Counted from the first letter of the stretch, positions 17,959-29,768 are shown. The stretch is DNA of 64,000 nucleotides from Streptomyces fumanus (GCF_014655295.1 NZ_BNBI01000020.1:1-64000), one strand, 5' to 3'. Program-made: numbers and translations. The notes: generated from the sequence alone by a model not told the origin.

Positions 17959-18825
17959 TCAGCCGGCCGCCGGTACGGCCCGCAGACCGCCCGGGCGGCG
18001 GCCGGCGAGGCGGTCGAGGGCGGCGGCCGTGGCGTCGTCCGCGGGCAGGTGGACGACGATCCGCTGGCCGTCCTCGGGCAGCGCGAGCGTCTCGTGCAGC
18101 AGGCGCAGCGCCCCGGCCTCGGGGTGTTCGATACGCCTGTTGCCGACGCGTCGCGGCGTCAGGGAGAGGTCGGCGAACCGGTCGGCGAACTCCGCCCCGG
18201 CCGTCACCGTCAGCTCGTCGGCCAGTTCGGCGACGTACGGGTCCCGCAGCGGTACGTCGTGCCGCAACTGGGCGACCAGGTCGTCGGCCACCTGCCCCCA
18301 GTCGGGGAACGCGGTGCGGGAGCGTGCGTCGGTGAACAGGTACCGGAGCAGGTTGGGCCGCTCGGCGTCGAGCATTCCGACCGGGCCGACCAGGCGTTCG
18401 TACGCCCTGTTGCGGGCGAGGACGTCGCCGATCCAGTTGAGGGCGACGGCGGGGGTCGGGTCCAGGCGGTCCAGGACGGCGCGCACGGTGGGGCGGGCGG
18501 CGCTGCTGAGCGGCGGGGCCGCGGCGCAGACCAGGGGGTCCTCGCCGCAGTCCGCTTCCCGGGTCAGCCGGCGCAGCAGCAGCCGGTCGGCGAGGGACAG
18601 GTGCAGCGCGTCGGCGAGGGCGCCGAGGACCTGCGCGGACGGGTTGCGGTCGCGTCCCTGTTCGAGCCGGGTGAGGTACTCGACGCTGATGCCGGCCAGG
18701 GTGGCCAGTTCGGCGCGGCGCAGACCGGGGGTGCGGCGGCGGGGGCCGGTGGGCAGCCCGGCCTCGGCGGGGGTGACGGCTTCGCGTCGACCGCGCAGGA
18801 AGGTGCCCAGCTCGTTGTCGCTCAC
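17959..18825 (-). CDS. XRE-family regulator with MmyB-like ligand domain
   Basis: 288 residues. The helix-turn-helix is at residues ~35-65 (LRRAELATLAGISVEYLTRLE), followed by the MmyB-like ligand-binding domain found in many streptomycete regulators (ALNWIGDVLARNRAYERL, FPDWGQVADDLVAQLR, EFADRFADL). Such proteins commonly regulate a divergent oxidoreductase or small gene. Here the divergent gene encodes a YceI protein 101 bases away, the likely target. Start is GTG at 18825; a TACGTT element 6 bases before it suggests a leaderless message. Confidence 0.88.
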   Translation of the reverse strand: MSDNELGTFLRGRREAVTPAEAGLPTGPRRRTPGLRRAELATLAGISVEYLTRLEQGRDRNPSAQVLGALADALHLSLADRLLLRRLTREADCGEDPLVCAAAPPLSSAARPTVRAVLDRLDPTPAVALNWIGDVLARNRAYERLVGPVGMLDAERPNLLRYLFTDARSRTAFPDWGQVADDLVAQLRHDVPLRDPYVAELADELTVTAGAEFADRFADLSLTPRRVGNRRIEHPEAGALRLLHETLALPEDGQRIVVHLPADDATAAALDRLAGRRPGGLRAVPAAG

Positions 18826-18926
18826 CGTGCGAACGTACCAACGCGCGGGCGCCGGAGGGTGTCCCTGTCACTACCACGCTCAAGCCGGTCTCCCTGGCCG
18901 GGCGCGCAGCGCGCAGGGTGGTGGGC

Positions 18927-19511
18927 ATGACGAATGATTCCGCCACCGCCGCCGGTCCGGCCCGTGCCGTCGCTTCCGCCGCCCTGCCTCTGCCGTCGGG
19001 CCGCTGGGAGCTGGACCCGCTGCACTCCGCCGTGAACTTCACCATCCGCCACCTGGGCATCGCCAAGGTGCGCGGACGTTTCGACAAGGTCGAGGCAGAC
19101 CTGTACGTCGGTGAGACCGCCGAGGACGTCCGGGTGTCGGCCACGATCGACCTGGCCTCCATCGACACCGGGAACGCCGACCGGGACGCCCATGTGCGCG
19201 CCTCCGACCTGCTGGACGTCGAGAAGCGCCCCACCATGACGTACCGCTCGACGCGGGTGTCGGGTGAGGGCGCGGACTGGACCCTGGAGGGTGAGCTGAC
19301 GATCGGCGGGGTGACGCGGCCGGTGCCGCTCGCGGTGGAGTTCGGCGGGCTCGCGGAGCTGCCGGTGGAGGGCGCGGGCCGGCACGCCGGGTTCGAGGCG
19401 AGGGGTGAGATCCGGCGCGGCGACTTCGGTCTCGACTTCGCTCCCGGGCTGCTCGGGGACGTGGTGAAGATCCAGCTCGACATGCAGTTCGTGGAGCCGA
19501 AGGCCGCGTAG
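18927..19511 (+). CDS. YceI-family lipid-binding protein
   Basis: 194-residue YceI-fold protein, a lipocalin-like beta barrel that binds polyisoprenoid or amide lipids. Family marks are the N-terminal WELDPLHSAVNFTIRHLGIAKVRG, the middle DAHVRASDLLDVEKRPTM, and the C-terminal DFGLDFAPGLLGDVVKIQLD. No signal peptide is evident, as in many cytoplasmic streptomycete YceI proteins. ATG at 18927 with AGGG 8 bases upstream is preferred over the GTG at 18918. Divergent from the XRE regulator, its likely repressor or activator. Confidence 0.9.
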   Translation: MTNDSATAAGPARAVASAALPLPSGRWELDPLHSAVNFTIRHLGIAKVRGRFDKVEADLYVGETAEDVRVSATIDLASIDTGNADRDAHVRASDLLDVEKRPTMTYRSTRVSGEGADWTLEGELTIGGVTRPVPLAVEFGGLAELPVEGAGRHAGFEARGEIRRGDFGLDFAPGLLGDVVKIQLDMQFVEPKAA

Positions 19512-19524
19512 CGCGCGGATACGG

Positions 19525-19569
19525 CGACGCTCCGTGCCGCACGTGGTGACGTGCGGGCACGGAGCGTCG
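19525..19569. terminator. Bidirectional terminator between YceI gene and uvrA
   Basis: A 20/21-base inverted repeat (19525-19544 with 19549-19569, one bulged base, 4-base loop GGTG) lies between the two convergent stop codons and can serve both strands. Confidence 0.9.
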
Positions 19570-19578
19570 TCGGCGCGG

Positions 19579-22656
<3,078 letters not shown>

Positions 22657-22712
22657 GCCGGTCCGCACCTTTCTTTGAGAGAAGTGACAGGGGCGGGGCC
22701 CCCGTCCTTCTC

Positions 22713-22735
22713 AGACTAGGGGGAGCCACTGACAA
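22713..22735 (-). promoter_or_regulatory. PafBC-type DNA-damage promoter of uvrA
   Basis: The minus strand reads TTGTCAGTG (22735-22727), 8 bases, TAGTCT (22718-22713), a full match to TTGTCRGTG-N8-TAnnnT. Transcription should begin near 22706, leaving a leader of about 50 bases before the GTG start. Confidence 0.85.
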
Positions 22736-22880
22736 CGCCGGTCGGATTCACGGGTTGTCAACAAACCCCGGCTCTCCAGCATGCCCGACGCCGCTCCCGA
22801 CCATATAGCACGCGCATTCGATTTACGGGCAGAGTCCGTCATCTTCACCCGAAGGTGTCGCCCGCACTAGGGTCAGGCGC

Positions 22881-23567
22881 ATGACGGATCACGCACCTGA
22901 CCTGGCGTCTGTACGCGACGCTACCGAGCGGCTGCTCACCGCTGCCGGGAAACTGGACGACACCGCCGTGACGAAGCAGTCACGACTGCCGGGCTGGACC
23001 CGCGGCCATGTCCTCGCCCACCTCGCCCGCAACGCCGACGCGCTCGTGAACGTCCTCGAGGGGCGGCCCATGTACGCCTCCGAGGAGGCCCGGGACGCGG
23101 ACATCGAGCGGGACGCCCCGCGCGCCCTGGCCGTCCACCTCGACGACGTGCGCGAGAGCGACGCCCGTTTCCAGCGGGCGGCGGCCGCCCTCCCGGACTG
23201 GTCCCGCACGGTCACCCTGCGCAACGGGATCACCGACTCCGCCTCCGCGATCCCGTTCCGGCGGTGGATCGAGGTCGAGCTGCACCACGTCGACCTGGGC
23301 ATCGGGTACGAGCTGGAGGATCTGCCGGCCCCCTTCACGGAGCGCGAGATCGGCGTCCTCGCCGCGCGGTTCGCGGGGCACCCGGAGGTACCGCCGACGC
23401 GGATCACGGACGGCACGCGCGCATGGCGCACCGGCCGGGACGCCGACGGGCCCGAGGTCACCGTCACGGGTGAGCGGCCGGACCTGCTCGGCTGGCTCGC
23501 CGGCCGCCGCGACGGCTCGGCCCTCACGGTGACGGGCGGCGCGCTCCCGGCTCTGCCCCCGCTGTAG
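22881..23567 (+). CDS. Mycothiol-dependent maleylpyruvate isomerase-like protein (DinB superfamily)
   Basis: 228 residues of the MDMPI/DinB-like four-helix family found in mycothiol-producing actinobacteria. The metal-binding residues are probably the histidine in VLAHLARNADAL (H47) and the glutamate and histidine in EVELHHVDLG; SRLPGWTRGHV is the usual N-terminal motif. The C-terminal ~60 residues form the SCP2-like subdomain. True substrate unknown; thiol transfer or detoxification is likely. The ATG at 22881 lies 7 bases after TAGGGT (22868-22873) and has no ribosome-binding site, so it is probably leaderless. Divergent from uvrA. Confidence 0.85.
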   Translation: MTDHAPDLASVRDATERLLTAAGKLDDTAVTKQSRLPGWTRGHVLAHLARNADALVNVLEGRPMYASEEARDADIERDAPRALAVHLDDVRESDARFQRAAAALPDWSRTVTLRNGITDSASAIPFRRWIEVELHHVDLGIGYELEDLPAPFTEREIGVLAARFAGHPEVPPTRITDGTRAWRTGRDADGPEVTVTGERPDLLGWLAGRRDGSALTVTGGALPALPPL

Positions 23568-23620
23568 GGCACCGCCCCGGTGGTCCGCCGCGCGGCCGGT
23601 GCGCCGATAGGCTGGCGGTC

Positions 23621-24277
23621 ATGACGTACAGCGGAGAGGTGCGGGTCGGCGGCCCCGCCGACGTGCATGAGCTGAAGGACCTGATGATCACCAAGATCGC
23701 GGTCGGTCCGATGGACAACAACGCCTATCTGCTGCGCTGCCGGGCCACCGACGAGCAGTTGCTGATCGACGCCGCCGCCGACGCGCACGTACTGCTGGGC
23801 ACGATCGGTGACGACGGCATCGGGTCCGTCGTCACCACCCACCGGCACGCCGACCACTGGCAGGCGCTGGCCGAGGTGGTCGCCGCCACCGGCGCCCGCA
23901 CCTACGCCGGGCGGTACGACGCCGAGGGCATCCCGGTGCCCACCGACGTCCCGCTCGACGACGGCGACACCGTCCGCGTCGGCCGGGTACGGCTCACCGC
24001 CCGCCACCTCGTCGGGCACACCCCGGGCTCCATCGTCCTGATCTACGACGACCCGCACGGCCATCCGCACGTGTTCACCGGGGACTGCCTCTTCCCCGGG
24101 GGCGTGGGCAACACACGCAAGGACCCGGAGGCGTTCGCCAGCCTGATCCACGACGTCGAGACGAAGATCTTCGAGCCGCTCCCGGACGAGACGTGGGTCT
24201 ACCCCGGCCACGGCAACGACACCACGCTGGGCGCCGAACGACCCCACCTGCCGGAGTGGCACGCGCGCGGCTGGTGA
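23621..24277 (+). CDS. Metallo-beta-lactamase-fold hydrolase (glyoxalase II-like)
   Basis: 218-residue hydrolase. The metal-binding motif TTHRHADHW is near residue 70; later ligands are VGHTPGS, TGDCLF and PGHGNDT, as in hydroxyacylglutathione hydrolase-type enzymes. In a mycothiol organism it may cleave a mycothiol thioester; its position 53 bases after a mycothiol-enzyme-like gene fits a shared thiol-detoxification role, but this is inference. TAGGCT (23608-23613) lies exactly 7 bases before the ATG, so it can be transcribed as a leaderless message of its own. It converges with aroQ. Confidence 0.88.
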   Translation: MTYSGEVRVGGPADVHELKDLMITKIAVGPMDNNAYLLRCRATDEQLLIDAAADAHVLLGTIGDDGIGSVVTTHRHADHWQALAEVVAATGARTYAGRYDAEGIPVPTDVPLDDGDTVRVGRVRLTARHLVGHTPGSIVLIYDDPHGHPHVFTGDCLFPGGVGNTRKDPEAFASLIHDVETKIFEPLPDETWVYPGHGNDTTLGAERPHLPEWHARGW

Positions 24278-24352
24278 CCGCGGGCCGGCCGGGGTGATCG
24301 CGCGGGGCGCCGGACAGCGTGGACGAGGCCCGGTGACGGCGGGCGCCGGCGC

Positions 24353-24826
24353 TCACGCCTCGGCGCGCGCCGCCCCCGCGAGCGCCGCGATGCGCTCCAC
24401 GCCGAACACGTACCCCTGCACTCCGCACCCCGCGATGACCCCGTCGGCGCGCTGCGAGACGTACGAGTGGTGCCGGAACGCCTCGCGCTGGTGGATGTTG
24501 GAGATGTGCACCTCCACCACGGGCAGTCCGTCACAGGTGTTGAGCGCATCCAGGATCGCGACGGACGTGTGCGAGTAGGCGGCCGGGTTGATCACGATCC
24601 CGCAGTGGTTGAGCCGGGCCTCGTGGATCCAGTCGACCAGTTCGCCCTCGTGGTTGGACTGGCGGAAGTCCACCGTGCCGCCGTGCGCGGCGGCCGCCTC
24701 GACGCACCGGGCCTCGACGTCGGCCAGGGTGTCGGAGCCGTAGATCTCCGGCTGGCGCTGGCCGAGCAGGTTCAGGTTGGGGCCGTTGAGGATCATGATC
24801 GGGGCGTTGGCCAGGGTGCGGGGCAC
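24353..24826 (-). CDS. aroQ: 3-dehydroquinate dehydratase, type II
   Basis: Converts 3-dehydroquinate to 3-dehydroshikimate in the shikimate pathway. 157 residues, the normal size for the dodecameric type II enzyme. The motif NGPNLNLLGQRQPEIYG carries the catalytic arginine and the lid tyrosine. Further along are FRQSNHEGELVDWI, the substrate-binding INPAAYSHTS, and the catalytic histidine in VEVHISN. Start is GTG at 24826 (MPRTLANAPI) behind GGAGGA. It stands alone, away from other aro genes. Confidence 0.96.
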   Translation of the reverse strand: MPRTLANAPIMILNGPNLNLLGQRQPEIYGSDTLADVEARCVEAAAAHGGTVDFRQSNHEGELVDWIHEARLNHCGIVINPAAYSHTSVAILDALNTCDGLPVVEVHISNIHQREAFRHHSYVSQRADGVIAGCGVQGYVFGVERIAALAGAARAEA

Positions 24827-25027
24827 GGTTCCTCCGGTCCGTCGGCGGGGGCGGCCCGTCGGGACCGCCGCTGGGCCCCCCGGTCTATCACGGCGTGCCG
24901 GCCCGGCTTCCGGCGCCCGGCACCGGCGCACCACTGCCCCGCGCGCTCCTCGCGCGCCCCGTAACCGACGGTGATCGAGCGTGGTTGTCGCGGCATGCAC
25001 GCTGTACGCGCCGTGAGGGCGCCCTCC

Positions 25028-26302
25028 ATGCCGCGGATCGCCGCCGCCGCACTCGCCGGCACGGCGATCGAGTTCTACGACTTCTTCGTGTACGGCACCG
25101 CGGCCGCCCTGGTGTTCGGCCCGCTGTTCTTCCCGACGTTCTCCCCGCTGGCGGGCACGCTGGCCGCGTTCGCCACCTTCGGGGTCGGTTTCGTGGCCCG
25201 GCCGCTGGGGTCGGTGCTGTTCGGGCACATCGGGGACCGCCACGGGCGGCGGCCGGTCCTGCTGGCCTCGCTGCTGCTGACCGGGGCCTCGACGGTCGCG
25301 GTCGGCTGCCTGCCGGCGTACGGGACGATCGGGGTGGCCGCGCCCCTGCTGCTCGTGGGGCTGCGGTTCCTGCAGGGGCTGGGGCTCGGCGGGGAGTGGG
25401 GCGGCGCGGTGCTGCTGACCGCGGAGCACGCCCCGGCCCAGCGGCGCGCGCTCTGGTCGAGCTTTCCGCAGGTCGGCCCGGCGCTGGGGTTCCTGCTGGC
25501 CAACGGGGTGGTGCTGGCGCTGTCGTCGGCGCTGTCCGACGCGCGGTTCGCGCAGTGGGGGTGGCGGGTGCCGTTCTGGGCGGCGAGTGTGCTGGCGCTG
25601 GTCGGGCTGTGGCTGCGGTCCTCGCTCGCCGAGAGTCCCCGCTTCCTGGAGCTCGGCGACCGCGCGCGGGTGCCGCTCGCCGAGGTGGTGCGGGACCACT
25701 GGCGGCTGGTGCTGCTGACCGCCGGGGCGCTCGCGGTCGGGTACGCCCTCTTCTACGCCGTGTCGACCTGGTCCCTGGCGTACGGGACGGAACGGCTCGG
25801 GGTGGACCGGGTCGTGATGCTGGCCTGTGTGATGGCCGCGGTGGTGGTGCAGGGGACGCTGACGCCGGTGGTGGCGCTGCTGGGCGACCGTTACGGGCGG
25901 CGGCCGTTGTGCCTCGCCGGGTGCGCGGCGGCGGCGGTGTGGATGTTCCCGATGGTGGCGCTGCTGGCGACCGGTGAGCCGCTGCCGATGTTCCTGGGCT
26001 TCCTGGGGGCGATGCTCGCCTTCATCACGATGTTCGCGGTGATCGCCGCCTATCTCCCGGAGCTGTACGAGCCCCGGGTGCGCTGCACCGGCGCCGCGGT
26101 CGGCTACAACCTCGGCGGGGTCCTCGGGGGCGCCCTCACCCCGATCGTGGCCACGGCGCTGGCCGAGCAGGGCGGCCGGGTGCCGTGGGGCGTGGCGGCG
26201 TATCTGACGGCGGTGGCGCTGCTCAGTCTCGGCTGCTTCGCGCTGCTCCCGGAGACCCGCCCGGCGCCGGCCGGGGCGGCGGTGGGAGCGGCCTCGGTGT
26301 GA
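25028..26302 (+). CDS. MFS transporter, metabolite:proton symporter (MHS) type
   Basis: About 424 residues with 12 predicted membrane helices. The first helix contains IEFYDFFVYGTAAAL, the hallmark of the MHS family that includes the proline/betaine (ProP), citrate and shikimate carriers. The MFS loop motif GHIGDRHGRRPV follows near residue 75, and FLQGLGLGGEWGGAVLL is in helix 4. Substrate unknown; the neighbouring aroQ raises shikimate or a similar aromatic acid as an option, without other support. I prefer the ATG at 25028 (GAGGG 8-9 bases upstream); GTG 24971 and ATG 24995 would add up to 19 residues. Confidence 0.85.
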   Translation: MPRIAAAALAGTAIEFYDFFVYGTAAALVFGPLFFPTFSPLAGTLAAFATFGVGFVARPLGSVLFGHIGDRHGRRPVLLASLLLTGASTVAVGCLPAYGTIGVAAPLLLVGLRFLQGLGLGGEWGGAVLLTAEHAPAQRRALWSSFPQVGPALGFLLANGVVLALSSALSDARFAQWGWRVPFWAASVLALVGLWLRSSLAESPRFLELGDRARVPLAEVVRDHWRLVLLTAGALAVGYALFYAVSTWSLAYGTERLGVDRVVMLACVMAAVVVQGTLTPVVALLGDRYGRRPLCLAGCAAAAVWMFPMVALLATGEPLPMFLGFLGAMLAFITMFAVIAAYLPELYEPRVRCTGAAVGYNLGGVLGGALTPIVATALAEQGGRVPWGVAAYLTAVALLSLGCFALLPETRPAPAGAAVGAASV

Positions 26303-26375
26303 CGGCGACGGGTCCGGGGAGGCCGCCGGACGGGCCCGGGGCCCGCCGGACGAACCTGGAAGGGGGGCGGCCGCT

Positions 26376-26412
26376 GGGAGCGGTCCTCGGCCGGACGCCA
26401 TGGACCGCTCCC
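26376..26412. terminator. Hairpin between the convergent MFS and terC genes
   Basis: GGGAGCGGTCC (26376-26386) pairs perfectly with GGACCGCTCCC (26402-26412), 15-base loop. Usable on both strands. Confidence 0.75.
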
Positions 26413-26447
26413 GGGGGCTGACGGTTCCTCCCGTCGGGGGGACGGCG

Positions 26448-27437
26448 TCAGACGTCGACGCTGTCCTTCTCGGCCCCTTCGTCCCGGGCGGCCGCCGCCT
26501 GCTTCTTGGAGGCCATGAGGCTGGTGATCGTGGTGACGATCAGGACCGCGCAGATCACGCCGAGCGAGACCGGGATGCTGATCTCCGGGACGTGGACGCC
26601 GGACTCGTGGAGCGCGTGCAGCACGAGCTTGACGCCGATGAAGCCCAGGATGATCGACAGGCCGTAGGAGAGGTGGACCAGCTTCCTCAGCAGTCCGCCG
26701 ATGAGGAAGTAGAGCTGCCGCAGACCCATCAGGGCGAACGCGTTCGCCGTGAACACGATGTACGGGTCCTGGGTCAGGCCGAAGATCGCGGGGATCGAGT
26801 CCAAGGCGAAGAGGACGTCGGTGGTACCGATCGCGAGCATCACGACCAGCATCGGGGTCATGACCCGCTTGCCGTTCTGCCGGATCCACAGCTTGGTGCC
26901 GTGGTAGCGGTCGGCGACACCGAAGCGGCGCTCGGCGGCCTTGAGGAGCTTGTTCTCCTCGTACTCCTCGTCCTCCTCGTCGGCCCTGGCCTCCTGGATG
27001 AGCTTCCAGGCGGTGTAGATCAGGAAGGCGCCGAAGAGGTAGAAGACCCACGAGAAGCTGGCGATGATCGCGGCACCGGCGGCGATGAAGACGGCCCGGA
27101 GGACCAGGGCTATCAGGACACCGATGAGGAGCACCCGCTGCTGGTACTGCGAGGGGACCGCGAACTTCGCCATGATCAGGACGAAGACGAACAGGTTGTC
27201 GACGCTCAGCGACTTCTCGGTGATGAAGCCCGCGAAGAACTCGCCGGCGGGCTGGCCGCCGCCGAAGAGGAGCAGTCCGAGCCCGAAGAGGCCGGCCAGG
27301 GCGATCCAGACACCCGTCCAGATGCCGGCTTCCTTGATCGACACGTCGTGGGGCTTGCGGCCGATGAAGAAATCGACCGCGATCAGGGCGGCAAGGCCCA
27401 GGATGGTCAGAACCCATAGGGTCGTGGAAACTTCCAC
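26448..27437 (-). CDS. terC: TerC-family membrane protein, probable manganese exporter
   Basis: 329-residue integral membrane protein with about nine helices and an acidic cytoplasmic loop (EARADEEDEEYEENK, residues ~150-165). The TerC core motifs are present: ITEKSLSVDNLFVFVLI with its membrane aspartate and asparagine, and GTTDVLFALDSIPAIFG with the paired acidic residues. TerC proteins such as Alx export Mn2+ or help metal loading of exported proteins. GTG at 27437 follows GGAGG with 4 intervening bases. The leader before it looks like a yybP-ykoY riboswitch, which strongly supports manganese as the signal. It lies downstream of two Ter-domain genes on the same strand. Confidence 0.93.
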   Translation of the reverse strand: MEVSTTLWVLTILGLAALIAVDFFIGRKPHDVSIKEAGIWTGVWIALAGLFGLGLLLFGGGQPAGEFFAGFITEKSLSVDNLFVFVLIMAKFAVPSQYQQRVLLIGVLIALVLRAVFIAAGAAIIASFSWVFYLFGAFLIYTAWKLIQEARADEEDEEYEENKLLKAAERRFGVADRYHGTKLWIRQNGKRVMTPMLVVMLAIGTTDVLFALDSIPAIFGLTQDPYIVFTANAFALMGLRQLYFLIGGLLRKLVHLSYGLSIILGFIGVKLVLHALHESGVHVPEISIPVSLGVICAVLIVTTITSLMASKKQAAAARDEGAEKDSVDV

Positions 27438-27477
27438 TGCGCCTCCGGCAGTACGTAACGGCAGATGTCAGCGTCGT

Positions 27478-27613
27478 CGCTACCGGAGGTCTCTTCCACC
27501 CGGGGCGCCCGGGGCGCGCGAGGCGCCCGGGAACCCTGGGCCGACGCCCCGGGATCTGGCCAGATCCGTATTGACGGGTACGCCGCAGCAGATAGGGAGT
27601 ACTCCCCTCCGTA
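27478..27613 (-). promoter_or_regulatory. yybP-ykoY-like manganese riboswitch leader of terC
   Basis: On the minus strand the leader begins near 27613 and reads GGGGAGTA (27607-27600), a GTCA (27575-27572), a GC-rich helix, and GAGACC (27493-27488) followed by TCCGGTAGCG. These three islands in this order are the conserved core of the Mn2+-sensing yybP-ykoY class, which often precedes TerC genes. A -35 TTACCA (27648-27643) and -10 TACTGT (27625-27620), spaced 17 bases, would start RNA right at the 5' end of the element. Identified by eye only. Confidence 0.7.
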
Positions 27614-27722
27614 CGGAAAACAGTACCCCAATCACCAAGGATTGGTAAAGAGGCTGGCAAAGAAAGACCCAAAGGCGCTGGTCGGAGCCTTTTACGAGTC
27701 CTTGGGCAAGCGGTGGGAGGGG

Positions 27723-29768
27723 TTACCTGCCCCAGGTCCGGCGGGCGGTGGCGACCTCGGTGAGGACCCGCTGGAGCACCTGGCTGCCGGACGGCACCAG
27801 TGGAGGCTCGTACGTCCACGCGTGGCCGACCCAGGGGTCGGCGAGGTGGTCGTCGGCCACCGGAGTGAGGCGCAGCAGCGCCCGCCACAGCGGGTCGAGC
27901 AGCGGGCCGTACTCGGCGGACTCCTCGCGGTCGGCGACCATCATCAGGTGGACCCCGACGGACGGCCCTTCGTCCGCGAGGTACCGGAGCTGGTTGACGG
28001 CGCGGTCGTCGAAGCCGTGCGGGAAGTCGTTGACGATCAGCAGGTGCTGGGAGGTGTCGAATTCGGGTGGCAGCGCGTCGGCGGCACCGCCGCGCAGCGC
28101 CATCTGCACCAGGTCGACGCGCTGGGTGAGCCGGGAGAGGACGTCCGCGACGCCCGCGGCCCCGGCGGCGGGCGGGGTGGCCAGTACCCCGCTGCGGACG
28201 AGCGGCGTCAGCTCCCGGGCGCCCGCTCCGGCCGGGTCGATGACGTGCACGGTGAACTCGCCGGCCGGGTGGACGGCGAGCAGCCGGGCCGCGTGCGCCA
28301 CGGCCGCCTCCAGGGCCAGGCCGCGCAGCTCGTGCGCGTCACCGAAGGAGCCGTCGAGCGAGGGGGCGCGTCCGCTGTCGATCCACAGGCCGCGCTCCAG
28401 CGGCAGCCGGACCAGCATCGGGATGCGCACCCCGTCGGCCTCGGGCAGGTGGAGGTCGCCCAGGCGGACCGCCATGGGAATCTCCATCGGCACCCGGTAG
28501 TCGTGCCAGACGGGATGGTCCCAGCGCGCGTACGCCAGCGGCAGGGCGGGTTCCACCACGTCGGACTCGGCGGCGAGCTGGGTGAGGTCCCGGTCGAGCA
28601 CCTGTCTGGCCTGGGCGACGAGCGAGTCGTACCGCTCCCGGGCGGTCTCGCGGGCGGCGTCGCCGTGTCCGCCGATCCGGCTGCGCGGGTCGGACAGGAC
28701 CTGGTCGAGTTCCTTCTCCAGGCGCGAGTCGGCGAAGTCGACCGCGCTGCGGTACGCGGCCATGGTGCGGGCCAGGTCCTCGAACATGCCCCACACCTGG
28801 TTGTAGAGCCGCTCCTCCATGGACCAGCCGGTCGCGTCACCGGCGACGGGCCGGGCGGGCTGCCCGGGCTCGGCGGGAGGCACGGTCGGTGGGGGCGGCG
28901 GCGGGGCCGTGGTCTGGCGGCGGGGGTGGCTGTAGTCGACCGGGCCGCCGGGGGCGGGCGCGGGCGGCTGGGCGAGCGTGGCGTCCTCCGGGCCCGGTCC
29001 GCCCGGGAACGGGGGCGGGGGCTGCTGGGGTCCGGTCGGGGACTGCCCCGGTGTGCCGGGGGTCTGGGGGCCGTAGGCCGGCGGGGAGGGTACGGGCCCC
29101 GGGGCGCCCTGGGCCGCGGTGTCACCGTGGTCGGGGCCGAGCGCGGGGGCGGCGGTCGGCCGGGAGCGGTCCCCGTCCGCCGGGCGGGGCGGGGGCGCCG
29201 GCACCGCGTCGGCCCGACCCCGGGCCACGGCTTCGTGAACACTCGCGGCGAGGCCGTGGGCGTCGGCCAGTCCCTGGTCGGTCAGCAGCTCGGCGAGGCC
29301 GCCCGCGTAGCCCTGGCCGACGGCCCGCACCTTCCAGGCGCCCTGCCTGCGGTACAGCTCCAGGGCGATGACGGCGGTCTCGGCGTCCAGGCCGGTCATG
29401 GTGAAGCTGGCGATCTCGCTGCCGTCGAGGCCGGTGACGGCGACGAAGGGGGCGGCGACCGCGCCGAAGCGGACCGGGCCCGTCCGGCCGGGGGCGGGCA
29501 GCGCCAGCAGCACGCTGACCCGGTGCACCGCGTCGGGCACGGCGTCCAGGTCCACCGCGAGGCGGTGGTCGGCGGCGGCCTGCCGGGAGACCTCCAGGCC
29601 GGGCAGGACGGGCCCGCCCGGGTGGGCGACCCGGTCGGCGCCGCCGATCCGGCCGTCGGCGTCGCCGAAGGTGGCCGCGGCCACGACGGGCGTGCCCGCC
29701 GAGATCCTGACCTCCAGTCGGGCCTGGGAGAGCGGGTGGTTCTGCCCCCGCACCAGCTCGGCCGTCAT
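27723..29768 (-). CDS. TerD domain fused to FtsK/HerA-like domain without a P-loop
   Basis: 681 residues in three parts. Residues 1-180 are a TerD domain (VRISAGTPVVAAATFG, FTMTGLDAETAVIALELYRR, GAWKVRAVGQGY). Residues ~185-320 are proline-rich and disordered. Residues ~330-681 resemble the FtsK/HerA ATPase-like domains that are fused to TerD in actinobacteria (LYNQVWGMFEDLARTM; HLLIVNDFPHGFDDRAVNQL; VGVHLMMVADR). No Walker A GxxxxGKS is visible where it would be expected (near GLWIDSGRAPSLDGSFG), so nucleotide hydrolysis is doubtful. Sixty bases downstream of a canonical terD; the two probably form a Ter stress operon. Role: metal or DNA-damage stress response (family knowledge), mechanism unknown. 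Confidence 0.85.
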   Translation of the reverse strand: MTAELVRGQNHPLSQARLEVRISAGTPVVAAATFGDADGRIGGADRVAHPGGPVLPGLEVSRQAAADHRLAVDLDAVPDAVHRVSVLLALPAPGRTGPVRFGAVAAPFVAVTGLDGSEIASFTMTGLDAETAVIALELYRRQGAWKVRAVGQGYAGGLAELLTDQGLADAHGLAASVHEAVARGRADAVPAPPPRPADGDRSRPTAAPALGPDHGDTAAQGAPGPVPSPPAYGPQTPGTPGQSPTGPQQPPPPFPGGPGPEDATLAQPPAPAPGGPVDYSHPRRQTTAPPPPPPTVPPAEPGQPARPVAGDATGWSMEERLYNQVWGMFEDLARTMAAYRSAVDFADSRLEKELDQVLSDPRSRIGGHGDAARETARERYDSLVAQARQVLDRDLTQLAAESDVVEPALPLAYARWDHPVWHDYRVPMEIPMAVRLGDLHLPEADGVRIPMLVRLPLERGLWIDSGRAPSLDGSFGDAHELRGLALEAAVAHAARLLAVHPAGEFTVHVIDPAGAGARELTPLVRSGVLATPPAAGAAGVADVLSRLTQRVDLVQMALRGGAADALPPEFDTSQHLLIVNDFPHGFDDRAVNQLRYLADEGPSVGVHLMMVADREESAEYGPLLDPLWRALLRLTPVADDHLADPWVGHAWTYEPPLVPSGSQVLQRVLTEVATARRTWGR

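Noticed and set aside
22755..22763. TTGTCAACA opposite uvrA as a damage element for the DinB-like gene
   Set aside because: Lacks the RGTG half and the -10 at the right spacing.
22657..22880. LexA/SOS box at the uvrA promoter
   Set aside because: No CGAACNNNNGTTCG-like palindrome is visible; the RecA-independent motif explains regulation better.
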